Notes: generated by a model not told the origin, from the letters alone. 64,000 nt of DNA from Psychrosphaera sp. F3M07 (GCF_018860345.1 NZ_JAHKPJ010000025.1:62001-126000); one strand, 5' to 3'; positions 9,397 to 18,669 are shown, counted from the stretch's first letter. Made by a program: numbers and translations.

Positions 9397-10938
9397 TTAC
9401 GCATTAATAAAGGCCCCAAACAAAGCATTTATTGGTGCGGCTGATGGTTTACCGTGTTGCCAATCTCCACCTTCAACACCACTTCCTGCGATATCTATAT
9501 GGATATAAGGCAAAGGTTGATCATCATTTACATCATGTTTATCTAAGCCTGATACGATTGATAAAAATGCCATTGGGAATTGGTGTCCCCTCGCTGTTAC
9601 CGCTGATGGGCCATTATTTGATGACAATAAATCATCTGCTTTTGTTCGCGGTTGTACAAATGTGTAATCTTCACGACGAGAACGCGATATTTCACATGGA
9701 TCCGCTAATAAATCTCCTTGCTGAACTAATAATTCACCAAATCCTTTAGCTCTGGAGACGCCATTTTCAACCAACGCCGTATAAGGTCCAACTGACCTTG
9801 CTGCATGACCGGTTAAAGTAGCAACAGTAAACAACAGTGGGTTAATTTCATCCAAAGCTTCCTCACGTAATTTTGATAACAAGTCGGCCATCACTAACCT
9901 GCCTTCAGCATCTGTATTTCCAATTCTTACTCTGACACCTGAGTGACCTGTAATGATCTCATCAGAAACAAAAGCTTCAGCACCAATGCTGTTTCTTACG
10001 GCAGCTATTTCAGCAACGACTTTTATACCAAGCGGTGCTAATTCCGCAACGGTTTTCATAAATCCAGCGACTGCGGCTGCACCACCTTTGTCACGACTCA
10101 TGCCTGCCATATGCCCACCGGTTTTTAAGTCGGCTCCACCAGTATCATAAACAATACCTTTGCCCACTAACATTAAGGTTTTATCAACAGCTCCAGGTGG
10201 CGTGTACTCCAAACGAATAACTCTAGGTTGATGACGTTTAACTTCAACAGATGCTCTAGCCACCGCCCATAAAAGTGGATATTCGGCTTGTATTGTTGGC
10301 ATATCATCAGTAATAGTTACCTCAACATCGGTTCTTTCAAACGTTTCTATACAATATTCAGCAAACTGTGGAGGGGCCATTCTTTCTGGCTCTGTTCCAC
10401 ACAAATCACGAGCAACGTAACGACCACTTTCCAATGCAGCTGCATTGGCGCCATCTAAGTGTTGACCAACAATCCCAACTAAGGAAATAGGCTCGATTAA
10501 ATCACCTAAAGCTTCACGCGCTTCAAGTGGTTGCCATAAGGCTTGAGCGAAACCTAAATATGAGACTAATTCAGCATGTTGATAAGCGGCTTTATCATTA
10601 CCTAATACCACTAGCAGTGGCTTTTTAGCCCCCATATTTAGTACTACAGACGCGGCTTTTTTTGCTGCATCGTAATAACTACGGACGTCATCAAAATATC
10701 GAGATGTTTGTCCAACAGGTGCTAATACCACACGTCTTTGGTTTACATCTTCTGATATAAAACTCATTAACTCTTTATTAATTCGTAAATCAAATTCAGC
10801 TTGGTTTTTGATCACTTCATTTAATGGCTCTGGTAATACGTCAAGGAACTTTTCAGCCACAATAACGAGTGCATCCCAAGACTTGTCTGACAATGCGGTT
10901 GCCAAATTAGCAATGACCATAGGAGTTGGATAAGACAT
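9397..10938 (-). CDS. M17 (leucyl) aminopeptidase family protein
   Basis: A 513-residue cytoplasmic metallo-exopeptidase of the leucyl aminopeptidase family. The family signature NTDAEGR is at 341-347. The other metal ligands sit in GKGIVYDTGG (K260, D265) and SRDKGG (D283), so all five ligand positions look intact. The N-terminal domain is divergent, as usual for this family. The ATG is preceded by AAAGAGAGAA. It is single on its strand, ends in a clear terminator and is probably monocistronic. The PepA or PepB assignment is not certain, so no symbol is given. Confidence 0.88.
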   Translation of the reverse strand: MSYPTPMVIANLATALSDKSWDALVIVAEKFLDVLPEPLNEVIKNQAEFDLRINKELMSFISEDVNQRRVVLAPVGQTSRYFDDVRSYYDAAKKAASVVLNMGAKKPLLVVLGNDKAAYQHAELVSYLGFAQALWQPLEAREALGDLIEPISLVGIVGQHLDGANAAALESGRYVARDLCGTEPERMAPPQFAEYCIETFERTDVEVTITDDMPTIQAEYPLLWAVARASVEVKRHQPRVIRLEYTPPGAVDKTLMLVGKGIVYDTGGADLKTGGHMAGMSRDKGGAAAVAGFMKTVAELAPLGIKVVAEIAAVRNSIGAEAFVSDEIITGHSGVRVRIGNTDAEGRLVMADLLSKLREEALDEINPLLFTVATLTGHAARSVGPYTALVENGVSRAKGFGELLVQQGDLLADPCEISRSRREDYTFVQPRTKADDLLSSNNGPSAVTARGHQFPMAFLSIVSGLDKHDVNDDQPLPYIHIDIAGSGVEGGDWQHGKPSAAPINALFGAFINA

Positions 10939-11066
10939 GAATTCTCTCTTTAAATGTTTATTTTTTATCAGGTATTAAACGCATTATATCGTTTTGGTAC
11001 ACCTAAACAGGATTTATATGAAGTATTGGGATTTGAAAATAATTTGCAAGTTTACAGCCCATTCGG

Positions 11067-12137
11067 TTAAGCAAATAATTGCAATTGTTGTATGGGTTCT
11101 TTGCCATATCCCACCCCAATTCCAATTAATCTTATTTTGTTTACCGGTCTTTGTTTTGCTATTTCAATCAACATTTCATGGCATAAATCTATGTTGACAC
11201 TGGTGTGCTGTGTTTCTTTAGTTTTACTTATGAAATCATCAAACTTTAACTTCACTTGTAATTTTGCAATGGGTTTATTTTCTTTTTCCAAGCGCTGATA
11301 AAGTCGCTGCGTTAACTTATTCAACAATTCAGTATTGATTTGTTCAACTTTAATGTCTTGGTCAAATGTGGTTTCTACTGAGGTTGTTTTTGATTCTCTG
11401 TGATTACACACAGGACGATCATCCACTCCCCTAATCCGGTTAAATAAACTAATGCCCATTTTTCCAAACTTTTGTTCTAGTTCTTTAATTGAAAAGCGCT
11501 CTAAGTCTGCACAAAATTGAATACCATACTGATTCAGTTTTTTCTGCATAACTTTCCCTACACCTGGAATCGCTTTAACTGGTAATTGCTGAACAAATTC
11601 AATGATTTTATTTGGCGGCACTACACACATACCATTAGGTTTATTAAAATCAGATGCTACTTTAGCGATGAACTTATTAACCGATACACCTGCTGAAGCA
11701 GTTAATCCCGTCTCCAAATATATTTTATTAAGAATATCCTGCGCAATTAGGGTGGCACTACCACCAAATAAAGTACAATTGGTTACATCTAGATATGCTT
11801 CATCCAAAGATAAAGGTTCAATTAAATCAGTGTATTGACTAAATATATCGCGGATTTGATTTGAAATGGATTTATACAAAGCCATTTGCATAGGAATAAT
11901 TTGCAGTTCAGGACATAACAGTTTGGCTTTTCTAGATGACATGGCTGCACGAACGCCATATTGCCGCGCTATATAATTGCTCGTGCATAATACACCACGC
12001 TCGGTGTCACCACCGACCGCTATTGGAACATCTTTCAATGCAGGGTTTTCACGCATTTCTACCGCGGCGACTATAAACTCAAGAGTTGGAATATGTATAT
12101 TTAATGAGTGACTAAACCAAAACCCTTTAATAATCAC
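11067..12137 (-). CDS. dinB: DinB-type DNA polymerase IV, 5'-truncated and probably inactive
   Basis: From AAVEMRENPAL (about residue 24) onward this is a Y-family polymerase: YIARQYG, the catalytic pair in SLDEAYLDV (D112/E113), a helix-hairpin-helix and a C-terminal QLQLF like a beta-clamp motif. The first 23 residues are unlike DinB. The HVDMDxFF segment with the first catalytic Asp and the steric-gate region is missing in all three minus-strand frames, and the only upstream start is a GTG. No CTGT-N8-ACAG box lies upstream. Homology stops abruptly near 12075, at the edge of the accessory region, so an insertion or deletion probably removed the 5' end. Confidence 0.8.
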   Translation of the reverse strand: MIIKGFWFSHSLNIHIPTLEFIVAAVEMRENPALKDVPIAVGGDTERGVLCTSNYIARQYGVRAAMSSRKAKLLCPELQIIPMQMALYKSISNQIRDIFSQYTDLIEPLSLDEAYLDVTNCTLFGGSATLIAQDILNKIYLETGLTASAGVSVNKFIAKVASDFNKPNGMCVVPPNKIIEFVQQLPVKAIPGVGKVMQKKLNQYGIQFCADLERFSIKELEQKFGKMGISLFNRIRGVDDRPVCNHRESKTTSVETTFDQDIKVEQINTELLNKLTQRLYQRLEKENKPIAKLQVKLKFDDFISKTKETQHTSVNIDLCHEMLIEIAKQRPVNKIRLIGIGVGYGKEPIQQLQLFA

Positions 12138-12266
12138 AATATTCCAACATTACCTTACTCTAAATTATTACATACACTTTTATTTTGTATACCCGAGTAA
12201 TTATCAGTCACTAAAAGGATACATCTCATTACTTCGGTCTAAATTTTGATAAACTGGTAATAGTTT

Positions 12267-12840
12267 TACATCGATCATTGCTCGGATTAAGTGGGCGAGG
12301 CGTATAGTATTCACCACCGTTACGACCTGCGTTACCCATTTTTTTTAATTTTAGCTTCGTATAAATGGCTTAGTTCGTGTTTTTCTTGCTGTGAGCGAAA
12401 ACGTAATGAGTCAACCTTTTCAAGCGCGTCACGCAGTGAATAACCCCTTTGAATTTTGTTTTTTATCTCGCTAAAAATCTCACCAATTTTATATTCAATG
12501 GTATTGGCGTTATCAGCACGTTGCTTAAAGCCTTTTAGGTAAGGGAATAATTGGCCATCGACAAAGCCCATCAAATCATCACCTGTCAAGGCGTTGTTAT
12601 GATCAAACTTACCCTCAGCATCTTTGGGCGCAGCCCATTGGCTTCAACGGTATTGCTCGTCGATGATATACTCGTAGGTTTCAGACATCATTTCAGCTTC
12701 TTGCGACTTGATGTATTCAAGGTCGTCGAGGTACTTTAGGAACAACATCCATGATGATTATTCAGTGTAATCTAACTCAGAGGTGCAACTGCGTCTTTGT
12801 GGAAAATGTCATCAACGTTTTTAAATACTTGTTCAAACAT
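12267..12840 (-). pseudogene. hsdM: Type I restriction methyltransferase (HsdM), N-terminal remnant
   Basis: The start codon and ribosome site (AAGGAC) at 12840 open MFEQVFKNVDDIFHKDA, the usual HsdM N-terminus. The reading is then broken: a frameshift after about 17 codons, TAA and TGA codons inside the LDYTE and W-AAPKDAEGK regions, an extra base in an A run after EAKIKK (near 12333), and another extra A in the PRPLIRAMID region (near 12285). Recognizable homology ends before the AdoMet-binding motifs. The longest open piece is 12332-12589. No hsdS or hsdR is nearby. This is a dead remnant of a type I restriction system. Confidence 0.85.
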
Positions 12841-12983
12841 GTTAGTAAAAGTCCTTGTTAACTATTGGGTGAAGGGTTTTCATATCAGAGACGACTCAAT
12901 AGCTTATTTTGTAACGTAATTAATTATAATAGTTAATATATATTAATTAATTAGTTACTAACTATAGCTAAAATTAGGTTCAA

Positions 12984-13220
12984 TCACCCTAACTCTACCT
13001 TGTACTTTAACCTTGAAGGTAATATTTCTGTAAACTCACAATCTAAAGCATTAGTTATTTTGTATAAGGTCTCTAGCTTTATATTTACTAGCCCGCGTTC
13101 CATCTTTCCGTAGTTACCTCTTTCTATACCTACATAAGCTGCAAAGCTCTCTTGAGAAAAGCCTGCTGCCTTACGTTTTAATCGTAACTTATCGCCAAAC
13201 TCTTTAACTAAATCACTCAC
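12984..13220 (-). CDS. XRE-family helix-turn-helix regulator
   Basis: This 78-residue single-domain DNA-binding protein has the Cro/CI fold: KRKAAGFSQESFAAYVGIERGNYGKMERG covers the HTH (residues about 15-44). It is divergent from the 13318-14103-15629 gene group, so it may repress that group or itself. Proteins of this size and type often control mobile-element or defence genes. No partner toxin is seen on its own strand. Confidence 0.8.
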   Translation of the reverse strand: MSDLVKEFGDKLRLKRKAAGFSQESFAAYVGIERGNYGKMERGLVNIKLETLYKITNALDCEFTEILPSRLKYKVELG

Positions 13221-13317
13221 CCTATTTGTCCTTTAGGTAAAATGATTAGACTTTCATGTTGATGGTTAGAGAACCACGCCCTATAATACCCATTATGGTT
13301 TTTTTAATGCTTTAGGT

Positions 13318-13833
13318 TTGGTTTTGAAATTAGATCCGTTGGTAATTCAAATTATTGTGGCAACAAACTTTGATAACTTCACCACGAGTGATGTCCGAGC
13401 ATCTTATATGACGTTGAAAAATGATCCGCTACTTGACCCTGTTGATGTTAGAAGAAAGCTCTATGGTGAGTTATTAAAGCTTGTGAAAAAAGGTTGGCTT
13501 AATAAAAAATCCTCAAACGGAAAAGGTTTTACTCGCTTTAGTAAAACCAAATTATTTGATACTAGGGCTTTAAATGAGTTTTCTTCTGAAAAAACCACTA
13601 TCAAGTCCGTTATTCAAGATATACAACAGACCCTTATTGATAAATTAAAGTATTACAAAACAGAGCTATTACTAAACATTGGTGAAACTGACGCTTATAA
13701 AGAGCTATATACTGAGTTACCTGAATTGGTTGATGAAATACAGCCTCAATATAATATTGCGCGGGATAATAATACAAAAATATTAGGGAAAATAAGAGCG
13801 ATTGAAAGTTTAATGAAACAGGATGGATCTTAA
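13318..13833 (+). CDS. Hypothetical protein with a predicted winged-helix-like N-terminus and coiled coil
   Basis: Up to 171 residues. I do not recognise a family. Residues 1-65 look like a small helical DNA-binding domain (TSDVRASYMTLKND, then VRRKLYGELLKLVKKGWL). Residues 90-170 are charged and helical, probably coiled coil. There is no good ATG: the frame opens at TTG 13318, and TTG 13324 is also possible with AGG just upstream, so the start is uncertain. It begins the plus-strand group that leads to the helicase at 14190, divergent from the XRE gene. The function is unknown. Confidence 0.6.
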   Translation: MVLKLDPLVIQIIVATNFDNFTTSDVRASYMTLKNDPLLDPVDVRRKLYGELLKLVKKGWLNKKSSNGKGFTRFSKTKLFDTRALNEFSSEKTTIKSVIQDIQQTLIDKLKYYKTELLLNIGETDAYKELYTELPELVDEIQPQYNIARDNNTKILGKIRAIESLMKQDGS

Positions 13834-13875
13834 TAAAGTCATTTTGAATATAGGCAGCAGTACCTATTTATTTAA

Positions 13876-14103
13876 ATGCTCCATTTAACTGTTCGGATCA
13901 ATTTTGTGAAAGTAATTAATAATAAAGACGATTTGGAAAAAGCATTGTTTAGAATCAATGAGCTTTGGGATAATGAAAAAGATAGCGTAAATGCTTATGA
14001 ATTGGATTCTCTCATTACCTTAGTAAGCGATTACGAGGATTCAATAATCTTCAGCGAAAGAAGCTCTCAGTCTGAAATTGAGTTTGATATAAATGACTTA
14101 TAA
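13876..14103 (+). CDS. HigA-antitoxin N-terminal-like small protein lacking the HTH
   Basis: The 75-residue product contains VINNKDDLEKALFRINELWDN and LDSLITLVSDYEDSI. This spacing resembles the N-terminal segment of HigA-type antitoxins (a short alternating-charge helix, then 'ELdsLvtLveaYE'), but the usual C-terminal HTH is absent and the protein ends soon after. A GTG at 13906 is a possible later start. It may be a truncated antitoxin or an independent small partner of the helicase 87 bases downstream. The similarity was judged by eye. Confidence 0.5.
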   Translation: MLHLTVRINFVKVINNKDDLEKALFRINELWDNEKDSVNAYELDSLITLVSDYEDSIIFSERSSQSEIEFDINDL

Positions 14104-14189
14104 GTAACTAATAAATTTGTTTTGATGAGCTAAATTACATCTTAGATTCTTGACTAAACTGCCCCTTTAACTTGAAATAGTAGATTTTA

Positions 14190-15629
14190 ATGAAATTACG
14201 ACATTGGCAAGCCGAGTGTATTAATTCAGCTTTAGAAGAATATCAAACAAGTAAAAATCATTTTTTGGTATTAGCTACACCAGGCGCTGGTAAAACGTTA
14301 ATGGCTTCAGAACTGGCTAACCAATTACTAAAAAATAATTTAATTGATTTAATTGTCTGCTTCTCCCCATCCTCGATAGTTACCCAAGATTTTAGTGAAA
14401 GCTTACAGTTAACAATTAACGAGAGGTTTGATGGGTTGCTTGGAGCTAAAGGTCATTCTCTTACTTACCAAAGCTTACAGTACCTCGATGAAAACTTTTG
14501 GAAATTATTTCATAAATATCGAGTGTTTGTGATTTTTGATGAAATACATCACTGTGCAGGGTCGAATATTAACAATGCGAATGCATGGGGCGAACAAATA
14601 ATATTAAACATTCAAGATAAAGCTGAATTCACCTTAGCGCTAACCGGAACACCTTGGCGCTCAGATACTGCTCCTATCGTTCTTTCTAAATATATACATC
14701 CTAGTAATAAAATTGCCTGTGATTACGTTTATGGGCTTTCTGAGGCCATCACTGATGATGTTTGCCGCGTACCGCAGATTATTGCTGTAGATAATAATAA
14801 CATTACTGTTGTAGATGACGACGAAGTTAAAACATTTAGTAGCTTTAAATCTTTATTATCAGATTCAAGTGTTCCTTATCAGGAAATCATTGAGAATGAA
14901 AAAGTAATAGAATATGTAATTTCCTCAGCGGATAAAAAACTTAACGAAATAAAAAAAGTTAGCCCAGACGCCGCAGGGTTAATTGTTGCATCATCAATTG
15001 AACATGCAAAATTAATATCCAAGATGATGAAAGAAATACTTAACGAAGATTCTGTTGTTGTAACTTATCGTGAAAGTGAACCTACAAATCTTATTCAACA
15101 ATTTAGATATGCTAAATCTAAGTGGATAATTTCTGTAGGAATGATCAGCGAAGGTACTAACATCCCTAGGTTACAAGTGTGTTGTCACTTAACTAACATT
15201 AAAACCGAGATGCACTTTAGACAAATTTTAGGTCGGATATTGAGAAAAACCAGTTCAAAAAATCAAGAAGCGGTTTTGTATATGCCTGCAGAGCCTAAGT
15301 TGTTGGAGTATGCCTACCGTGTCAAACAAGATGTACCATTTGAAGCAGATATTGTTACCTTTGAGAAGATGAAGGGCAATGATGAAGATGATTTAGACGG
15401 TGATATTTCTGAAGAGGTAATATTAGACAATATTATAAAACTAAATCCTAAGTCACAACTGAAGCTTAGTGAATTTGAACCTGAACCTGTTATTGATCAC
15501 CAAGCCTTTGAAGAAAATAGTAACATTATTGAAGAGCATTTTTTGACAAGTTCGTATGACAAAGTCGTTAATGTTTTTGGTCGATTTCAGCAAGAGTCTA
15601 TTGCTTTGGGCTTGAGTGGGCTGAGGTGA
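14190..15629 (+). CDS. SF2 DEAD/DEAH-type helicase or translocase
   Basis: This 479-residue protein has the superfamily 2 motifs: Walker A ATPGAGKT (29-36), DEIHH (117-121), LTGTP (151-155) and motif VI QILGRILR (345-352), with two RecA-like lobes and a short acidic C-terminal tail. It begins with a Q-like motif (LRHWQAECINSA). There is no nuclease or methylase domain. It follows two unknown small genes and an XRE regulator next to a dead type I RM gene, a context typical of anti-phage loci. A role in defence is inference only; a phage-type replication or repair helicase is the alternative. Confidence 0.85.
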   Translation: MKLRHWQAECINSALEEYQTSKNHFLVLATPGAGKTLMASELANQLLKNNLIDLIVCFSPSSIVTQDFSESLQLTINERFDGLLGAKGHSLTYQSLQYLDENFWKLFHKYRVFVIFDEIHHCAGSNINNANAWGEQIILNIQDKAEFTLALTGTPWRSDTAPIVLSKYIHPSNKIACDYVYGLSEAITDDVCRVPQIIAVDNNNITVVDDDEVKTFSSFKSLLSDSSVPYQEIIENEKVIEYVISSADKKLNEIKKVSPDAAGLIVASSIEHAKLISKMMKEILNEDSVVVTYRESEPTNLIQQFRYAKSKWIISVGMISEGTNIPRLQVCCHLTNIKTEMHFRQILGRILRKTSSKNQEAVLYMPAEPKLLEYAYRVKQDVPFEADIVTFEKMKGNDEDDLDGDISEEVILDNIIKLNPKSQLKLSEFEPEPVIDHQAFEENSNIIEEHFLTSSYDKVVNVFGRFQQESIALGLSGLR

Positions 15630-15737
15630 TTTGCCCATACTGATAAATATTTATATTGATTAGAGAATTAAAGTTTAATTTATATTATCTAGCTTAGACT
15701 CCTAACATTGTTTTTTTGTATCTAAACAGCAGGTTAT

Positions 15738-16194
15738 ATGGAAAAACTAAGACGTGCATCTCCACCGACAGGACTTAAATTTTTAGAAATTGTCACTGGT
15801 GACCTTTTTATTAATAAGTTTAACCCGATATCAGAAGTACTTTTGGTTAGAAAAGGCATCTCTCCCAATCGTATTTTTGAACTTTCAAACTCACTTGGTT
15901 GGAGTAAAGCACAGATGTCCATAGCTATTGGTATATCCAAAGGTACTCTTACTCGGTATAAAAAACAGAATATATTACTTAGCCCCATTCATACTCAAAA
16001 TATATTAGAAGTAGCGAAGTTATCTGATATCGGAGTCAATTATTTTGGTAATGTAGATGCATGGAATCTTTGGTTGCAAACTAAAAAACATACAATTCAA
16101 CAATCAGACTCCATTCTCAGTAATGGACTTAATAGCTGGCCGTGCTTTTATTAAATTAGTTTTACTTGGTTTGGAATATGGATTTACCGCATGA
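15738..16194 (+). pseudogene. Xre/MbcA/ParS-family antitoxin, frameshifted
   Basis: The first 118 codons read as an Xre-type antitoxin: an N-terminal HTH-like region (LSNSLGWSKAQMSIAIGISKGTLTRY) and then the start of the toxin-binding domain (FGNVDAWNLWLQT). The frame then goes wrong and stops at 16154. Removing one A from the A6 run at 16083-16088 restores TKNIQFNNQTPFSVMDLIAGR and continues to GLEYGFTA with a TGA at 16192-16194, the normal end of this family. So a single homopolymer insertion, or a sequencing error, breaks it. No RES-type toxin gene follows. Confidence 0.8.
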
Positions 16195-16205
16195 ATATAA
16201 AAAGC

Positions 16206-16451
16206 TTATTCGTTTACTGGAATGTTTGATTCTGAAATAACTTGCTCAATTCTTACATTCAAGGCTGAGCAATAACAATTCAACTTCCCAGCACTTAAAG
16301 TCTTTTCGCCTAATTCAATTTTACTAATATAAGAATGAGGAACATCTAACTTCTTTGCCAGCTGTTTCATAACCCAGCCATTTTCTATACGCTTATTTTT
16401 TAATGTTTGAGCAATTGCTAAATCTAGTTGGTTAGGTTGTTCAAAATTCAT
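16206..16451 (-). CDS. XRE-family helix-turn-helix regulator
   Basis: An 81-residue protein made almost only of a Cro/CI HTH: LKNKRIENGWVMKQLAKKLDVPHSYISKIELGEK, followed by a short tail. It is divergent from umuD, whose start is 143 bases away; it might influence that promoter, but the LexA box there is the obvious control. The end faces the frameshifted antitoxin. A similar small regulator lies at 62539-62775. Confidence 0.8.
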   Translation of the reverse strand: MNFEQPNQLDLAIAQTLKNKRIENGWVMKQLAKKLDVPHSYISKIELGEKTLSAGKLNCYCSALNVRIEQVISESNIPVNE

Positions 16452-16558
16452 AGTTAACTCCTTTTATTGATTGAATCTATAGCGTAGTACGCTTCTAATA
16501 AAATTTCCAATATCGGTAATTCAACAATATAACTTTTAGTAAATACAGATTAAAACTA

Positions 16559-16578
16559 TACTGTGTTTATATACAGTT
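16559..16578. promoter_or_regulatory. LexA (SOS) box of umuDC
   Basis: TACTGTGTTTATATACAGTT matches the gammaproteobacterial LexA consensus (CTGT-N8-ACAG core perfect, with the AT-rich spacer). It ends 15 bases before the umuD start codon, so bound LexA would overlap the promoter or transcript start. DNA damage should therefore induce umuDC. Confidence 0.93.
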
Positions 16579-16593
16579 TATGAGTTTGCGATT

Positions 16594-17007
16594 ATGAAAG
16601 TTATACCTATCAATATTGACGCAGGGATATCAGGATTTGAATCTCCTGCGGCTGAATACACCGAGCTTGGTTTATCCCTCGACAAACTCCTTGTTAAACA
16701 CCCAAATGCCACGTTTATTGGACAAGCCAATGGTGACTCTATGCAAGATGTTGGGATATATGAAGGTGATTTGCTTATTGTTGATAGAGCAGAGGTTACC
16801 GTTCAAGGTGATATTATTGTTGCCAATTACAATGGTAACTTGGTTTGTAAAATCTTGGACAAGCAGCGTAAGCAACTTCTGTCGGCCTCTATAAACCACC
16901 CTCCTGTTTCTATCTCTGATGCTGACGAGTTTCAAATTGAAGGCGTTGTAATACGCTCTGTGAGATTGCACCGTAAAAGTAGAGAGCTATTATCTTGTTT
17001 GCCTTAG
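16594..17007 (+). CDS. umuD: UmuD, self-cleaving translesion-synthesis subunit
   Basis: This 137-residue S24-family protein, after RecA-stimulated self-cleavage, becomes UmuD' and joins UmuC as DNA polymerase V. The Ser/Lys dyad is visible: S49 in NGDSM and K86 in VCKIL. The cleavage region reads ISGFESPAAEY, with the cut expected before G14 (the E. coli site is Cys-Gly). The ATG lies 15 bases past the LexA box. Its end overlaps umuC by 13 bases, so the pair is translationally coupled. Confidence 0.95.
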   Translation: MKVIPINIDAGISGFESPAAEYTELGLSLDKLLVKHPNATFIGQANGDSMQDVGIYEGDLLIVDRAEVTVQGDIIVANYNGNLVCKILDKQRKQLLSASINHPPVSISDADEFQIEGVVIRSVRLHRKSRELLSCLP

Positions 17008-18251
17008 TGGATGCGGTAGCCTTTTACGCAAGTGCTGAAAAGGTGTTTGATCCAAGTATTAGAAAGAGACCCGTTGTTGTGTTAACAAACAACGATGGTT
17101 GCGTTTGCGCTGTCAGCCCAGAAGCGAGAAAGCTTAACGTCCCTAAGTTTGAACCTTACTTTAAGTTGAGGAAATTCCTAGAGCAACATAACGTTGTTGT
17201 TCGCTCTTCCAACTACGAGTTATACGCAGACTTAAGCACTCGCATGATGAATGTAATTAGTCGTTTCTGTGATAACCAATACATTTACTCTATTGATGAA
17301 AGCTTCCTACAGTTTACAGGGTTTAAATCCATTGTTGATGATTGGCACACTTACGGGCAAGACATAAGACTAGCGGTTTGGCGTGAGACTAAACTTCCTG
17401 TAGGCGTAGGTTTTGGCACAACACCAACTTTATCAAAAGCCGCTAATCATGCGGCAAAAAAGCTAGAGGGTTATAACGGTGTTGCGGTTATTGATGATGA
17501 TTATTCGGCCAATGAAATACTGGCAAAAATGGAAGTAACCGATGTATGGGGAATTGGGGGGCGATTAGGTAAGAAGCTAAACATGATGCGTATTTACTCA
17601 GCCTTAGATTTAAAGAAACAAAACCCTAAGTACATGCGTAAACAATTCTCTGTGGTTGTAGAGCGCACTATAGAAGAGTTAAACGGTCAGGTTTGTATGT
17701 CATGGGATGATGTAAAACAACCTAAGCAAGAGATATTCAGCACAAGAAGCTTTGGTGAGCGTGTAACGGACGTACACGACTTAAAATCATCCCTTTCTAC
17801 ACATTGTTCAATTGTTGGTAAAAAGCTCAGACATCAAGGCTCAATGACAAAGAGATTAATGATATTCGCTCACAGCTCTCCGCATGAAGATAACTTCTAT
17901 AAACGAAGTTTCTTATATGACTTCCCTGTTCCAACAAGTGATTCAAGAGTATTAGCCAATGCAGTAAATGAAGTATTACCTCAACTGTTTTCAAAAGGTG
18001 TACGTTTTTATAAAGCAGGAATTGGAGCGATTGAACTGGTGTCTGAGCAGTTCATGCAAGCAGATTTATTTACCCCAACAGTAGACAACACCAAATTAAT
18101 GAACAGCCTAGATTCAATCAACAAGGTATTTGGCAAAGGCACTATCAGATTGGCAAGCGAACAACAAACCAAGTCATGGGAAATGAAACGCGACTTTTTA
18201 AGCCCAAGATACACAACACGCTGGAGTGATATTCCTAAAATTCACTGTTAA
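16995..18251 (+). CDS. umuC: UmuC, catalytic subunit of DNA polymerase V
   Basis: A 418-residue Y-family polymerase of normal UmuC length. It starts at a TTG inside umuD, giving MFALVDAVAFYAS as in E. coli UmuC. Catalytic acids are present at D6 and in SIDES (D101/E102), and the C-terminal UmuC-type domain is complete. It copies past lesions with UmuD' and RecA. It shares the SOS box at 16559 with umuD. UmuDC pairs are frequent passengers of plasmids and integrative elements, which suits this accessory region. It is apparently functional. Confidence 0.95.
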   Translation: MFALVDAVAFYASAEKVFDPSIRKRPVVVLTNNDGCVCAVSPEARKLNVPKFEPYFKLRKFLEQHNVVVRSSNYELYADLSTRMMNVISRFCDNQYIYSIDESFLQFTGFKSIVDDWHTYGQDIRLAVWRETKLPVGVGFGTTPTLSKAANHAAKKLEGYNGVAVIDDDYSANEILAKMEVTDVWGIGGRLGKKLNMMRIYSALDLKKQNPKYMRKQFSVVVERTIEELNGQVCMSWDDVKQPKQEIFSTRSFGERVTDVHDLKSSLSTHCSIVGKKLRHQGSMTKRLMIFAHSSPHEDNFYKRSFLYDFPVPTSDSRVLANAVNEVLPQLFSKGVRFYKAGIGAIELVSEQFMQADLFTPTVDNTKLMNSLDSINKVFGKGTIRLASEQQTKSWEMKRDFLSPRYTTRWSDIPKIHC

Positions 18252-18669
18252 GGTGGATAATCGAACATAAAAACGATTAAAATCAAATGCAGTAGCTCAT
18301 GTCTGCTCATATTATTTCGGTGAATATGTTTAGACTTCATCTGACAAGCAATAACTTTGAACGAAAAACTGATTTTTTTTCTAACACGTTGTTGGACAAA
18401 AATGAGTTAGAGTCAACGAGTGGTTGTGTGAAGCGGACCTTCACGGCGTGAATCTAAAATTGTGTTGGGTGGCGGCTTCAGCTTAATCATTCTACCTGTT
18501 GATGTGGGTCGGCATAAGGCGCGAAGCGTTACAATCAGACAAAAATGATGAATTTACTTTGAAACAACCAGACTTATCGTGTTGTCATTCGACTCAGGAC
18601 TTGAAGCAAACGCTGTGTTTTATATTACGAAGTAAGAGGTTTAACTAATCTGTAAACCTAATTCTCATT
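18252..18669. other. Gene-free stretch between umuC and the HEPN gene
   Basis: No open frame of useful length and no convincing promoter or terminator is seen in about 420 bases. The middle (about 18420-18540) is more GC-rich than its surroundings and has several short inverted repeats (for example GAAGCGGACCTTC). It might be the remnant of an older mobile element, but I cannot name one. Confidence 0.4.

Noticed and set aside
18402-18420. Short sequence TTGGACAAAAATGAGTT resembling one near 22221
   Set aside because: Only about 15 of 17 bases agree and there is no wider similarity; may be chance in AT-rich DNA.
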